Shown: positions 30,690-41,009 of the stretch, piece by piece | How the letters are laid out: each line of letters starts with the position of its first letter | How positions within the stretch are numbered: the stretch's first letter is position 1 | Source of the DNA: Prorocentrum cordatum | Taxonomy: Eukaryota > Sar > Dinophyceae > Prorocentrales > Prorocentraceae | Reading direction: 5' to 3' | NCBI GenBank assembly: GCA_963575745.1 | Contig: CAUYUJ010018571.1 | Span: 713,475 to 777,474 of the forward strand | DNA length: 64,000 nt | Program-made: the position numbers and the translations under genes | Notes under the pieces: model-generated | Database searches by the model: none | The model's input: the letters and a program-made list of their open reading frames with translations, nothing else | Told to the model about the DNA's origin: nothing

Positions 30690-31205
30690 ACGTGTTTGGC
30701 AACTCCATGCTTGGGCCCGTGTGATTTCTTGTCGATCCTCGGAAACTGGGTCGCCATGGACCCCTTGCACGGCGGCCTCATGTACAAGAAGCCGCAGGAG
30801 GCGGCCATGATGATCCCGAAGTCTTTCATCGACCTCTTCGTCCGCGGCGTCGGAGGCGTCGAGTTCGTTGTGTACGTTGCCGCGGAGTGGGCGCCGACCT
30901 GGCCGAGTTCCGATGGCATTGGGGCGCAGTCGTTCACGGCGCGCGTTGATGACCAAGGCCTCGTGGACAGGGTTTGGAGCAGACCAGCGTGAAACGCGGG
31001 GTTGGCAAGCTTTTCAAGACATGGCTCTGCTCCGTGATGCCGCTCATCGCTGAGTATGCTCAGGGCAACAACAGCGATGCGGGCTTCCGTCTCCCCCTCG
31101 ACATCCTGGTCACCAGGTGGCCATCCAACCTGCGTCGTTCCGTGGATCAGGTCACGTACGCAATTGCCAGGGGCGCGAGGGGGCTGGCCTGGAGCCCCCA
31201 GAGAC
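30690..31205 (+). pseudogene. Unknown coding block 3, one frameshift
   Basis: Reads SILGNWVAMDPLHGGLMYKK, PQEAAMMIPKSFIDLFVRGV, GGVEFVVYVAAEWAPTWPSS, ARVDDQGLVDRV. Near 30975 the sense shifts frame: EQTSVKRGVGKLFKTWLCSV, MPLIAEYAQGNNSDAGFRLP, LDILVTRWPSNLRRSVDQVT. One base change in tttggagcag explains the break. No conserved domain was recognised. Confidence 0.45.
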
Positions 31206-31639
31206 CGTCACGTTCAAATCGTCACATGAAGTTTTTGAATTGAACACATCGCCCAAGTGCGCCTCATACTTGCTCAGTTGCGTCGAAGTCAGCGCAGAGC
31301 AACAGTGCTTCTCTTTCGCGACGGAGCATGCCCAGGTAGGCATCCCAGTGACGAGCAGCACGATCACGTTGATCAGCAGCCACATGTTGGTCTGCCCCAC
31401 CGTGGTTGTGTCGCGGTGAAAACTCCTCCAGGGGCGCTCAGGGAAAGTCAAGCAATTTGTCCTTGGCGGTCGTACCTCGATTCTTGGCGTTGGTGGTATT
31501 GTTTGGTTGTCAACTGATTGTGTTACTACCACCGACGCCGGTTACCACCAAGATCTTTCAGGGTCGTGTCGCCTCTTGCGCACGGTTTTTTGTTTCTTGG
31601 GCGTGGGGGAGGTGGTTCGCGGGGTCGGCGGGGCGCGCC

Positions 31640-32290
31640 GTCCGCGAGGTTTCGAAGCACGGCGACGACGAGACTCGCCGCAAGCAGGAGGCGGCGGCGA
31701 GGCGGAGGAACTTGTTGGATAACGGATCCTTCGCCACGGCGCGTCATCGCGCGTGGCTGCAGCGAAGCGCCGACGAGGGCACGAACGACTCCTGATGGCC
31801 AGCGACTCTGCACAGCGTGGCCGCGAAGCGGTGGCTCCAGCACGCGGACTTGCAGTGGCTGCGCACAACTACGTTGCCAGGGTGGTCGTTCTTCGCAGTC
31901 AATGACGAATCACCCGCGTCAACCTTGCCATCGATTTGGGATCGGATGGCTTGTGCGCCGCGCGTGGAATGGAATACTATTGGAAGTTCGCGGTCACGAA
32001 GCGGCCCTGTTGGAGCCACGAGGCCCACAAGTCGATGGATGTCGCGCTGAAAGCGGCTGACTTGCAACAGTTTTGGCTCGTCAACCTCATCCGGCTGGAC
32101 GTGAGGCAGGGGCCGCATGACGACGATGCGCGGTTGCACCAGGTTCGCGAGCACATGGCACATTACTTGAAGCGGACGCAGCACAATATGGCGCCCTTGT
32201 TCTCGGACCTCTGCGTCGAGATTGCGGGCGGCTTCGAGCGCAAGGGCATGGTCTTCGACCCCGCCGAGCCCTTGGACCAGCAGGTGTGAA
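31640..32290 (+). pseudogene. Recurrent dinoflagellate protein family of unknown function, N-terminal part
   Basis: Reads ETRRKQEAAARRRNLLDNGS, AKRWLQHADLQWLRTTTLPG. After a frame change near 31915 it continues VNLAIDLGSDGLCAARGMEY, YWKFAVTKRPCWSHEAHKSM, QQFWLVNLIRLDVRQGPHDD, DARLHQVREHMAHYLKRTQH, NMAPLFSDLCVEIAGGFERK, to a stop at 32287. The order (N)LA.DLG.DG, W..SH, N...GP...D.R..Q(V/I)(R)(E/D), PLF is one I recall from abundant unnamed dinoflagellate proteins. Function unknown. The in-frame stop at 31793 and the frameshifts make this copy a pseudogene. Confidence 0.45.
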
Positions 32291-32770
32291 CCCACCTGAA
32301 AGCGCGGGAATCGTTTTGCAAAAAGAGCTACACTGCAACTACAACAGGTTCATGGGCTCTTTCTCTGTTGCGGCCGAGCGGCACGCCGATTGGACGTGCG
32401 AGGAGTTCGAGAACGCTGGTGTGCCTGGGGGAGGATTTTTTCAAGAGGGAAGATCCTCCAAGCCTTCATGCTCGAACCTGGCCAGAAGGAGATCGTCGGT
32501 GAGGGGGGCGCCACCACTTCTAACAAGGTTGTGGGCATGGGCGTGTGCCTCATGAAGGACTGCTGCCAAACCACATTGGTGCTCGCGTCGGCGTCCCTGT
32601 CGGGCACTATGAACAAGAGAAAGGTCGGCATCGTCGTGTTCGTGTCCGACTTCGTGACCAAGTGGCACGGCGAGCAGAAAAGGCGGAACAGGTCATTCAA
32701 GGAGAGCTTCGACTGGATGCGGGAGCAGGAAGACGGCCATTATTTCGACCATTGCAAGGACATATGTGGG
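32291..32770 (+). pseudogene. Same unknown family, C-terminal part
   Basis: Continues the previous block in shifted frames: LQKELHCNYNRFMGSFSVAA, ERHADWTCEEFENAGV, then GKILQAFMLEPGQKEIVGEG, MKDCCQTTLVLASASLSGTM, VGIVVFVSDFVTKWHGEQKR, ESFDWMREQEDGHYFDHCKD. The W(H/K).EQ.(R)..R.....WM..Q..G.Y..H ending matches the recalled family order. Two frame changes lie in 480 bp. Sense is lost after 32770. Confidence 0.4.
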
Positions 32771-34000
32771 ATTTCGGCCACCGCCGCCACCCCAGGGCGA
32801 TTTCATGCCAGGGAGGCTCCCATCGTGTCCCCGGCGGCCGGGGCTTGGCGCTCCTGGATCTCGAGCCCGTGGCGGAATCTGTGTCGACACTGTGCTATGG
32901 CCACGGATGTGCACAGCGTGGTGCGCTCGTGCTGCGACAGCTTAGGTTGCCGCAGCATTGCTTTGGGCACCCTGTTGCTGGGATGGCGTCCTTGCGCGGG
33001 TTCAGCAAGTCCTGCTCATTATGCCCCGCCTGGGAGCTGCAGCAGTGCACGTTGCGCCCAGGATCCTCTTTGGTCGGTTCGCACCAGCTTGCCATTCACC
33101 GCATCAGCGGTCACAATGCTGGCAACCTGGCTCCGGACCTTTCTATGGGGCGCGCGCCCGAAATACAACCTTGGCAAACAGCCTCATTCCTCCTACCGCT
33201 GCCTTCCTCTCTCCATTCTCCCTTGCTTTCGCCTCGCTGCTCTCTTTCCCCAGACAATGCTTTCGAATGGGGGCTCTCCCTTTGCGTTCTAAGGATTCGG
33301 ATGGGTCCGTCGATGTTTCGCCTCGTTGATGCCGCGCCGCCTTGATGCCGTCTCGTTGCCGCCTCGTGCGCCCAGAGGGTCCACCAGCGCGGCCCCCCCC
33401 TTCCAAATCTCATCTTCGGTGTACCCGCCCACCCGCGCATCCGCGCAGGCTGAACCCCTTGCGTGCGCATCCGTGCGCCATGCGACACGGAGCTCGCACA
33501 ACGCTGCGCGCACATCGCGGCGCAATACTATGACGTTTGCGGCCCACCATGGCTAACGTGTTATCTTGCGTTGCTGAATTTCTGCCCCCGTAGCGCAGCG
33601 CCAAGATTTCAGATCAGGATGCCGCCACACCACCACGCGCAGAAGTCAGGACTGTCCGAGGTAAGGGGTCGCGTCCCGCGAGCGTGGCCGAAACTCAACG
33701 GCGACACCCCCAGAAGGTCGCACTCGGGCGTCAGGGAGGAGGAGAGTGACAAGGACGAGGAGGAGGACGAGGAGGAGGAGGAGGGAATCAACAGTGCAGA
33801 AGCCACAACCGTTTGTCAAGGGTCCAGCTGCGACAAACCATGGCACGGGGCAAAAGTTTGACAACGCCGGAGAGTTGAGGAGGCGATGGGGGAGGAGAAA
33901 CGGTAAGGTGAGGCGGGAATTCGGGTGGTTATTCGCAAACTCGCATTGTTTTGGGTCGCGTTGAGGATTTTTAACACGCCCGCCCTGCGAAGGTTGGGGA
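32771..34000. other. No gene recognised
   Basis: Mixed GC-rich sequence. It contains a GAGGACGAG run (33735-33782) and a stretch related to the 25.7-26.0 kb tandem repeats (33300-33370). Overlapping frames show no domain. Confidence 0.5.
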
Positions 34001-34004
34001 GGGG

Positions 34005-34690
34005 GGCAACTTTGTTAACGCGTTTTGCTTGCAACCAGGGAACGTTTGACTGGTATCCAGCTTATTCTAGTTTTGAACCCACCGCTGAACCCGAGTCCAA
34101 TCCAATCCGCACGTCTACCCAAGATAAACAAAAGCTTGGCACATACCGTGACGGTCTGTACGGCCAGTGACCCGAAAACAGTTCAATTGAAAGGGCCCTT
34201 CCAAAGATTAGGGGGAGGTTGCAGTTGAACCTTGTTTTTTTCCTCACGTGGGGCCCGCAAGTGTGGAGTTACGTCCAGCCGTAGCGGCGAAGGCTCCCTT
34301 AGGGCCCTGGGCATAGACCGTCAACGCATCGACTCCGTGACATGATCTCTTGACCCCCTCCGAGCCCCCAGGCGCGTTTGGCTTGGGTCTGCCATGCCAG
34401 CTGTGGTCCGTCTGATCCGAAATGGCGCCTCAGGCCAAAGTCACCAACACCACTTCCAAGGCCCACGTCGGGCTAAAATCCCCGGTGGGATTCCCGAGGC
34501 CTCGTCAGGCCAACGTCGCCACGGTTTTTCTTGGGGTCTTTTGATGCCCAAATCCCTTATGCACTTAAAGAGCTCTCAAGCGCAGCGTTTTTTATGTTCT
34601 TTGTCTTGATGGCAACCGGGCCTCCCGCGGCCCTGGAGCCAGGGCCTGTTGAGGCCCTCGGATAGATCACGATAAATTCACCAAACAATT
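34005..34690. repeat. Long dispersed repeat family R, copy 3
   Basis: Matches copy 1 over its full length in the same order (acgcgttttgcttgcaaccag, tgagtccaatccaatccgca-like text, ggaggttgcagttgaacc, agaccgtcaacgcatcgact). The three copies lie in the same orientation within 8 kb. Confidence 0.85.
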
Positions 34691-34817
34691 TCGCCCAATA
34701 CAGCATCTAGAATTCACGGGCGCTGTAGCAAAAACGAAGGCAACGAAGACCGTATCCGACATGTTCCTCAGTTAACGTGGCTCCTTGGCGTATGCATGGG
34801 TCACTCAAGTGTGGTAA

Positions 34818-35540
34818 GTGGTATACGTGGTATTCCGACAACGTGCACAGGAGCCCGCAAACCTCCAAGCTCGCAGACTTAACGCTGTCACACGCAAACT
34901 TCAGCAACGACCACAGAATACGACATTTCAAATTATGACTCCGACAGGAGAAGTGGATCTTCTCAGTGACTCAGGATACCGTCGCCTTAAGGGGGGCGAA
35001 GATGACGTAGTAAAGGGATATGTCATCCGAAGGGCCAACCTTGTACTGCGCGGACACGCGCCCAATGGCAAGGCAGTAGTACATATGATTGATGCATCTT
35101 GCATGCCGCATCGCTTGCTGGTGCGTGCCAGCTACTCAGCGGAAACACTGGCAGCCGCTCGTGATCTTGAGGATTGCTACCCTGCCATCGCTACGCTACA
35201 TGAGCGTAGAGCTGGACCCCTAACGCCCACTCGAGAGAATTCCGGAGCTAGGTTTTCCAGCATTAAGAATGCCATTATTCTTATAGACGTTGAGTCGATC
35301 TTTGAATATTTGTCATGTAAGGACTTGCGTAAGCCGACTGACATGTACTCAGCTGGGACACATCCAGCGGACCAGACAGATGATGGACCGAAGTACAGTT
35401 CATGGCGTACAAGATAAGACCGCTGACGGCCATGCCAAGGGGCGTATCGATCGCGCGTGACTGCTGCAAGTGACGGAAGGCAATCCGTCCTTCAAGTACG
35501 AAGTAAAGCGCATGTCTTATCGAAGCAAGGAAGACAGCGC
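34818..35540 (+). pseudogene. Copia-type RNase H domain relic
   Basis: The frame reads RRLNAVTRKLQQRP, FQIMTPTGEVDLLSDSGYRR, DDVVKGYVIRRANLVLRGHA, VVHMIDASCMPHRLLVRASY, SAETLAAARDLEDCYPAIAT and IILIDVESIFEYLSCKDLRK. After a frame change it ends TADGHAKGRIDRA, stop, LLQVTEGNPSFKYEVK. The pattern (D.SDSG...G, S..AE..A..., (T/I)D..S...L, TADG.(A/T)KG.IDR, then FKY) is the RNase H end of Copia polyproteins, with candidate catalytic Asp, Glu and Asp residues still present. The rest of the polyprotein (integrase and RT) is absent upstream, so only about the last 240 residues survive. Confidence 0.65.
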
Positions 35541-35609
35541 CGGCATAGGGGCGCCCAGTGCAGGGCCAGCTAACACCAATGAAGACGACGATTCACGCTC
35601 AGACAAGTA

Positions 35610-36010
35610 ATTATCCATGTCCGGACACGGGCATGTACACCTACAGCGTGGTTAGCGTCGCCCGGCCACGGGCATAGACACGCACTGCTTCGCAGCTGCC
35701 AGGAGTGCCCGGACACGGGCATTTGTCTTTTCTGCTTTTACAAGGGAGCAGACCGCTTGGTCACATCCCCTCGCGCGCTGCACTCTTTGACGTCCAGCTC
35801 GCTGGGTGGACGTCCCCCCTTAATTGGCTGTGGGTAGTCATGTGGATTTGCCCGCGACTATCCATAATCGTCTGCGACTGGTCGTGGCGATGTGCCATGA
35901 CCAGCCCCAGTGCTCCGCGCTGCCCTTTCTGCGCATTGGCATTGTGTGCTGTTGGGGACGTTGAACAACAGCCTCCCTATCTTTGTTCTTTACCTGGTTG
36001 AATTAAACAG
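35610..36010 (+). other. Possible Copia 3' LTR region with CCGGACACGGGCAT repeats
   Basis: Three copies of ccgg(a/c)cacgggcat lie at about 35620, 35668 and 35708. The segment from tgtccggacacgg (about 35617) to ttgaattaaaca (about 36009) starts TG and ends CA, and sits right after the RNase H relic, as a 3' LTR would. No second copy is in the window, so LTR status is inference. Confidence 0.3.
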
Positions 36011-36785
36011 GACTTGGATCTAGCGTTTGCCACCCCCCCCCCTCCTCCTCCCGACTGAGACGAGGTTCGGTGAGGCTGTATAGCGAGCGCTATATCCGAC
36101 GCTGTTTTGGCTCGAGAGTGCGCAGTCCTACATACTAGGGGGCCTGCCCCGTGTACATATATTCGCGGCTCATAGCAACGGACAAAGGCCACGTCCTTCC
36201 ATGTTCCACCTCCCCATCCCACGGCCTCTCTCTTTCCTCTCGTCTCGTTTCCATCGATGGATGAGTTGCGGGATGCCTCGATGCGTCGCCGACGTCGTCC
36301 TAAGAGTGGGGTTCCCAACTTAAAACCTCATGGTCAAGGCCTGCACCCTTATTTTTCCACTGCCGGGATTTGCCCGGGACATGCCCAGGACCTGCCCGGG
36401 ATCTTGACGAGGCCTTGTTGGAGGGCGAAAAAAGGGGTTCGCAACGGGGGGTCTTCAATGGGGGTTGAATGGCCCATGCATGCTCAGTGTATCGCTCATG
36501 TATGTGATCGGGCAGGCTTGGCATCCAATGTTGGCGGTCATGGGGGGCCAGTCGTTCGTGCCCGCGCGTTGCCCGCGCGGGCACGCGCGCCGTCCATCCA
36601 TGATCGTTCACGCGTGCGGCCGTTCTTGCATATTGCGCGTGGGGAGGCGAAGTGGAACGCAAGTGCGTCTTGATTGTTCGATTGGTGATCGCGCATGTTC
36701 TCAATCGATGACTTATCGACCCCCCAGAACATATTTGGAATGGGTCCCGCGAGTTTCATGAAAAGTGCAATCACATTGTCGTTTT
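36011..36785. other. No gene recognised
   Basis: Mixed sequence with ccgggac(a/c)tgccc repeats at 36360-36420. No recognisable frame. Confidence 0.5.
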
Positions 36786-36789
36786 TCCC

Positions 36790-36970
36790 AGAATGTGAAT
36801 TCACATGTTTCTTCTTCCCCCAAAAAATCACATTCTGGCCCCTTCCTAAAGATTTTTTTAAAACAAAATTCCAAAATGTGAATTCACATGCTCCTTCTTT
36901 CCAAAGTGTGAGTTCACATTTTCCTTTTCCCCAAGATGTGAATTCACATTTTTCCCCAAATTCACATTTT
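36790..36970. repeat. Cluster of TGTGAATTCACA palindromes
   Basis: Perfect 12-bp palindromes at 36794-36805, 36877-36888 and 36937-36948, and a one-base variant (TGTGAGTTCACA) at 36907-36918. Half sites lie at about 36829 and 36960. The last three are spaced 30 bp apart. Spacers are pyrimidine-rich. Confidence 0.9.
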
Positions 36971-37179
36971 GCCCTGGCCTTCCAGACCACCAAAACTGCG
37001 GCGCAGTGTTCCGCATGTCAGGATGGCTGGGCAGACTTTGACACTCACCTCACCGCTTCCGGTTGTTCCAACCTTTTTTTTTGCGCCCTGTGCAAACGGG
37101 GAACTTCAATTGAGGACGCATCGCCCATCTATGGCCCGTAAAGACCATTGCTGGGACCGTGCGCCTGGCCCCCACTTTC

Positions 37180-37375
37180 ACCCCACAGCCTTGCCGGGAC
37201 TTGCGGGGGTGCGTTTCGCCCGGGGACCCCCAGGGGCGGCTCCGCGCGTGCGAATTAAAAATGTGGTTAACCAGTTACCAGAGATCTGACGTTGGCCCCT
37301 TGGCCCTTGGCAATTTGCACTTAATATTGCACGCCCTTGGCCCTTCGGGCCGGCGAATTTCTGACGTTTCGCGCG
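37180..37375. repeat. Dispersed repeat family L, copy 1
   Basis: Shares ccggggacccccagggg, cagttaccagagatct, gggccggcgaattt and the cgggacttg region with 61745-61935. No coding signal. Confidence 0.8.
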
Positions 37376-37676
37376 TCCCCGCCAGCCCGCCCAAAAACGG
37401 CGGCGGTGGCCAGACAGAAGATAACCGTCACACGAAAGGTCGCGAACACTCAGAGCAGGTCCTTAGGAGAAAGTGGCATCGGTCTACCTATATCTATATA
37501 TAGAAACAACGGTTTGTTTTCTAAGGACGAGGAGTGAATCGACGATGCTTCAGTTGTTCGGGGATGAAGAGGGATGAAGAGGAGTGAGTCGACGATGGCG
37601 AAGAGGGAGAAGCGAGGAGGCACGATCCAGAGCGGAGAAGAGAAGGGGAGGAAGGGAGGGATCCACGCTTCCCTGA

Positions 37677-37812
37677 GGAGGGATGAAAGGAGGGAGGAGA
37701 GGAGGAGGAGGAGGAGGAGGGATGAAAGGAGGGAGGAGGAGGAGGAGGGAGGAGGAGGAGGAGGAGGAGGAGGAGGAGGAGGAGGGAGGAGGAGGAGGAG
37801 GAAGAAGGGATG
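37677..37812. repeat. (GGA)n/(GGAGGAAAG)n purine tract
   Basis: Long perfect gga runs with ggatgaaagg interruptions. It borders the family A element to its right. Confidence 0.95.
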
Positions 37813-37832
37813 AAAGGATGGAAGGAGGAGGA

Positions 37833-38027
37833 TCGGGCCGGGCGAAAGGGGGGGATTGGGAAAGGGGGGGTTACGAAATTTGCGGCACGCAGCTGGTTTC
37901 GGCCTCACCGAGGGGCCCATTCCTCGATACATGGCCGCCTCCGGCGCCGGGAGGCGCCGGGAAAATCAGCTGCGTGAGCTGATTCTCAAACCCCCCCTTT
38001 GCTATCCCCCCCTTTCGCCCGACCCGA
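37833..38027. mobile_element. Inverted-repeat element family A, complete copy
   Basis: Left end TCGGGCCGGGCGAAAGGGGG; right end, reverse complement, TCGGGTCGGGCGAAAGGGGG. The terminal repeats extend about 40 bp with a second poly-G block (AAAGGGGGGGTT). It is flanked by the 5-bp duplication GAGGA (37828-37832 and 38028-38032). It is 195 bp long with an internal hairpin aatcagct-gcgtg-agctgatt. No ORF. It is the cleanest copy and defines the family. Confidence 0.9.
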
Positions 38028-38204
38028 GAGGAGGGATGGCGAGGAGTGAATCGACGATGGTTCGGTTGTTCGGAAGGGTGGCGGCCTTGATCGCACAGGG
38101 GCGCGCCTCCTAACAACGGCCCTCCCCCTTTTTCGGAGCTCTCTCTTGAGGCACTCGGTGGGGCCTCGGGGGCCCCGCTGGGCCATCGCTAGGAGGACAT
38201 CGCT

Positions 38205-38690
38205 AGCGGCAGGAACACAGAGCAGGTGCCGCTTGAGTCATATCGTACGCATGCGAAGTTTCAAACACAGTATCCTTGCCAACGGCATCGCTTCGACGCT
38301 TCGTCGAAGCAGTAGCCAGAGATTGAGGATACTCTTATTTGTAGATTCTACGACGCATGGTAAGCAACACCAATGTTACATGCTACGTTGGACGAGCTGG
38401 CCAATCGCGTTGAACATGCTTTTGCGACTCGCTTGCATGCCCGACGTGGCACCACACAGGTACCACTTGAGGCATATCGCAGGTTTGCCTCAAATGGTGC
38501 CACGCAGGTGCCCAGTCAATTCGCATCGCCTGTACACTTGAAGTGGCACCACGCGGATACCACTTGGGTCATGCCGGCTGCATGCTTCGAGTAGTACCAG
38601 GCTGATGCCAAGCAAGAACCGTTGAACCATAGTTTCTGTATGCTTGAAGCAAGTAAGTAAACTTTTGAGTCAGATCGTATGTATGCCTAA
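38205..38690. repeat. ~50-bp satellite (gtgccacttgagtcatatcg), block 1
   Basis: Degenerate units with caggt(g/a)cc(g/a)cttgag, tcatatcg(c/t) and tgcttcaagtggcacca. It resumes at 38860-39085 after repeat family F. Confidence 0.8.
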
Positions 38691-38852
38691 TGTCAAGGGA
38701 GGAAAGACCACCAGGACCGGACAATTGGCGTTTACTGAACAGCCCTGGGCGTTTATTATGCAGCCCTGCCATGGTTGATTCGTTCTTTGGGTGTGTTCAC
38801 TATACGGCTTCGCGTGTCGGAGTGATATTATTCAGTTCGATTTTCTGACCAT
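38691..38852. mobile_element. Dispersed repeat family F, copy 1
   Basis: Shares ggaccggacaattggcgtt, ctgaacagccctgggcgttt, gattcgttctt and ttgcgtgtc-like text with 46548-46715. It splits the ~50-bp satellite and so looks like an insertion. The ends carry weak inverted similarity (accaccaggac / gtcggagtgat). Target duplication not resolved. Confidence 0.55.
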
Positions 38853-38859
38853 TATCATG

Positions 38860-39085
38860 AGGTACCAATGTTGGTACCAAGCAAACATCATGTGAGCCAT
38901 CGCGTTTGTCTGCTTCAGTTGGTACCAAACCTATTCCACTTGAGTCAGATTGCATGTGTGCCTCAAGTGGTTCCAAGCAAATGCAATTTGACTCATATCG
39001 TCTGCATCATCAAGCACGTGTCATTTCAGTCATCTCATCTGTATGCTTCAAGTGGCACCAGGCGGCTGCCACTTAACCTCTGGGG
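38860..39085. repeat. ~50-bp satellite, block 2
   Basis: Continues block 1 with gttggtaccaa, cacttgagtcagattgcatg and tgcttcaagtggcaccaggc. Confidence 0.8.
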
Positions 39086-39300
39086 CGCTGTCTGGGAGTC
39101 ACTTGGGGTGTCTTTTCGGTTTCCTGGTGGTTTCTTGGGCCCTATTAGGGTCCGCTTGGGGTTTCCTGGGGCTTCCTTGGGGCCTCTCGGGGTGGACGGT
39201 TCGGATTTTTCTGGATCGTGTTCTCCTTCAGTGGCCCGTTGTTGGCCGCCTTGGGGCCTTCGTAGGCCGTCCTCGGCGCCTTTTGGGCCGTCTTGGAGCC
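39086..39300. repeat. CTTGGGG-core block
   Basis: ctgggg, cttggggtttcc and cgtcttggag units, continued at 39515-39790 on the other side of the inverted-repeat element at 39307. Confidence 0.8.
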
Positions 39301-39306
39301 CTCTCG

Positions 39307-39512
39307 TCGGCGGCGAGCGAGGGAGGGAAGTGAGAAGGAGAAGGCCTTCTCAGAAGGCGGCGGGGCTGGTTAGAACTCCTTGTGTCTTCTGAGAAGTTTG
39401 TTGTGTCGTCGGGGAAGGCTTAGAAACCTTCTGAGAAGGCCGAGGGATCCCCGAGCTTTCTGAGAAGACCCGCCCGTTCTCACTTGCCCAGCCGCTCGCC
39501 GCCAATGTTGGC
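39307..39512. mobile_element. Inverted-repeat element family K, copy 1
   Basis: The left end CGGCGGCGAGCGAGGGAGGG and the reverse complement of the right end (GGCGGCGAGCGGCTGGGC) match, followed on both sides by aagtgagaa. The interior contains several CCTTCT(C/G)AGAAGG mini-palindromes. A second copy lies at 62691-62895. It interrupts a CTTGGGG block. Target duplication not resolved. Confidence 0.6.
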
Positions 39513-39514
39513 GG

Positions 39515-39790
39515 CCTCTAGGTCCGTCTTGGGGCAGTCTTTGGGGCCTTTTGGGCCGTCTTGCAGCGTCGGGAGCTCGGAAGGCCGAGACACCCAAAAC
39601 ATACGAAACACCCAAGGCAAATCAATGATGTTGGCTTCTTGGGAAGGCTCTTAGGGCTCTTCTCGGGGCGTCTCGACGGCTTCTTGGGCCGTCTTGGGGC
39701 CATTTGGGGTGTCTTAGATCGACCATGCGGCGATTCGGGGCCCTATTGCTGGGGTCCTCTGGGTCCGTCTTGAGGCCTCCGCGGCTCCGA
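39515..39790. repeat. CTTGGGG-core block
   Basis: ccgtcttggggcagtctttg, cttcttgggccgtcttgggg and similar units. Confidence 0.8.
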
Positions 39791-40129
39791 CGAAGTCACG
39801 CGACAAGCTGCGCCAAGCCCCGGAATGAAGAATCCTCCTGATTGCGGGCTGAGATTCCAGGGGATGGCCAAAGGGACCGGAGGACACTCCGACTCGTGCC
39901 TGAAGGGCACGGTGGCGAATCAGGGCCTGTTGGAGCCGCGTTGGAGGCCATCCTTGTGGCAATACTGAGTCGTGCTGTGTGATGATGAGGCCACCTTGGA
40001 CAGTTCAGGCTCCCCGAGGGGGGGGTAATCGGTTGTTGACGGATCAGTTGGCGCTTCTCTGATGTGCTCAGAAGTCTCCGGCGGGGTCCGAGCGGCTTCT
40101 ACGGTGTTTGCATTTGTTTCTGTATTTTT

Positions 40130-40200
40130 TTTTGGGGGGGAGAGAGAGGGAGAGATAGAGAGAGAGAGAAAGAGAGAGGAGGGAGACGAGGAAAGGGGAA
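40130..40200. repeat. (GA)n purine tract
   Basis: ggggggagagagaggg and agagagagagaaagagag runs. Confidence 0.95.
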
Positions 40201-40607
40201 GGGGAATACAGCGTCGTTCTGGAAAAGCTGAAGTTCTGAACCACCAGCGCCCAGCAGGGCTCCAATTAGTGGGACTCGCCAGCCACGAGCGAGCCTGGCC
40301 TCGTGCTTTTTCTTCTCTGCCCACCACGCCGCGCCGCCCAGAAGCCCGCCCTGCCCTCCTCCCCGCGCGCACCGATGCCCTCCGCCGCGCGATCCGGGCC
40401 CGTCGTGCCCGTGGCCGGCTCCGCGCCGCGCGAAGGGCCCCCGTGGACCCTGGGCGGCTGCCCGTGGCGCGCGCCCGCGCGCCCGCCCTCTCCTGGTTCG
40501 GGGCCCGGGGCCCCGCGTCGGACAGCTCGGGGCGTCGTCGGAGCGCCGAGCGCTCCGATTCTCGAGGGGGTCCCGCCGGGATTCCTTCGGAGCCAATGGT
40601 CTGGGCA

Positions 40608-40810
40608 TCCCAGGTGGGGTCCGAGCAGGTGGGGTCGGAGGATCGCGCCGCATCGCCGGTGCGGCTCGATGTGGAGCCCGATGTTCTCCACGCCCACGGC
40701 GCCGATGCCTCGCCGGCGTCGCCGAGGCATCGCTGGTGCGTCGCCGATGCCTCGCCGATCGTATCGGCGATGCGGCGCGATCCTCCGACCCCATCTACTC
40801 CGACCCCATC
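40608..40810. mobile_element. Inverted-repeat element family I, copy 1
   Basis: The innermost ~28 bp (TGGGGTCGGAGGATCGCGCC...) is repeated in perfect inverted orientation at 40630 and 40793. The inverted similarity continues outward as a second GGTGGGGTC(C/G)GAG unit. The interior is rich in gccgatgc/gcatcggc half palindromes. The 56-kb relative shares the core. No ORF. Confidence 0.7.
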
Positions 40811-40845
40811 TAGGAGGCCTCTAAATCTCTTGCCGAGGCGGGAGT

Positions 40846-41002
40846 TTATCCATACCCACCGCCTGGAGAATCAATATTCGGGGACCTCGGCAGGCGGTGA
40901 GTATGGACAGAAACATTCGAGCAGGCTGGGGCCCAACTATATCCATATCCACCGCCCCCTGGGGACTCGGGACATCGGTTCCACAGGCGGTGGATACGGA
41001 TA
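40846..41002. repeat. Two tandem hairpin units
   Basis: tatccatacccaccgcctg pairs with caggcggtgagtatgga (40846-40906), and tatccatatccaccgcc pairs with ggcggtggatacggata (40938-41002). The two units start 92 bp apart and share arm sequence. Confidence 0.85.
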
Positions 41003-41009
41003 GATCCCC

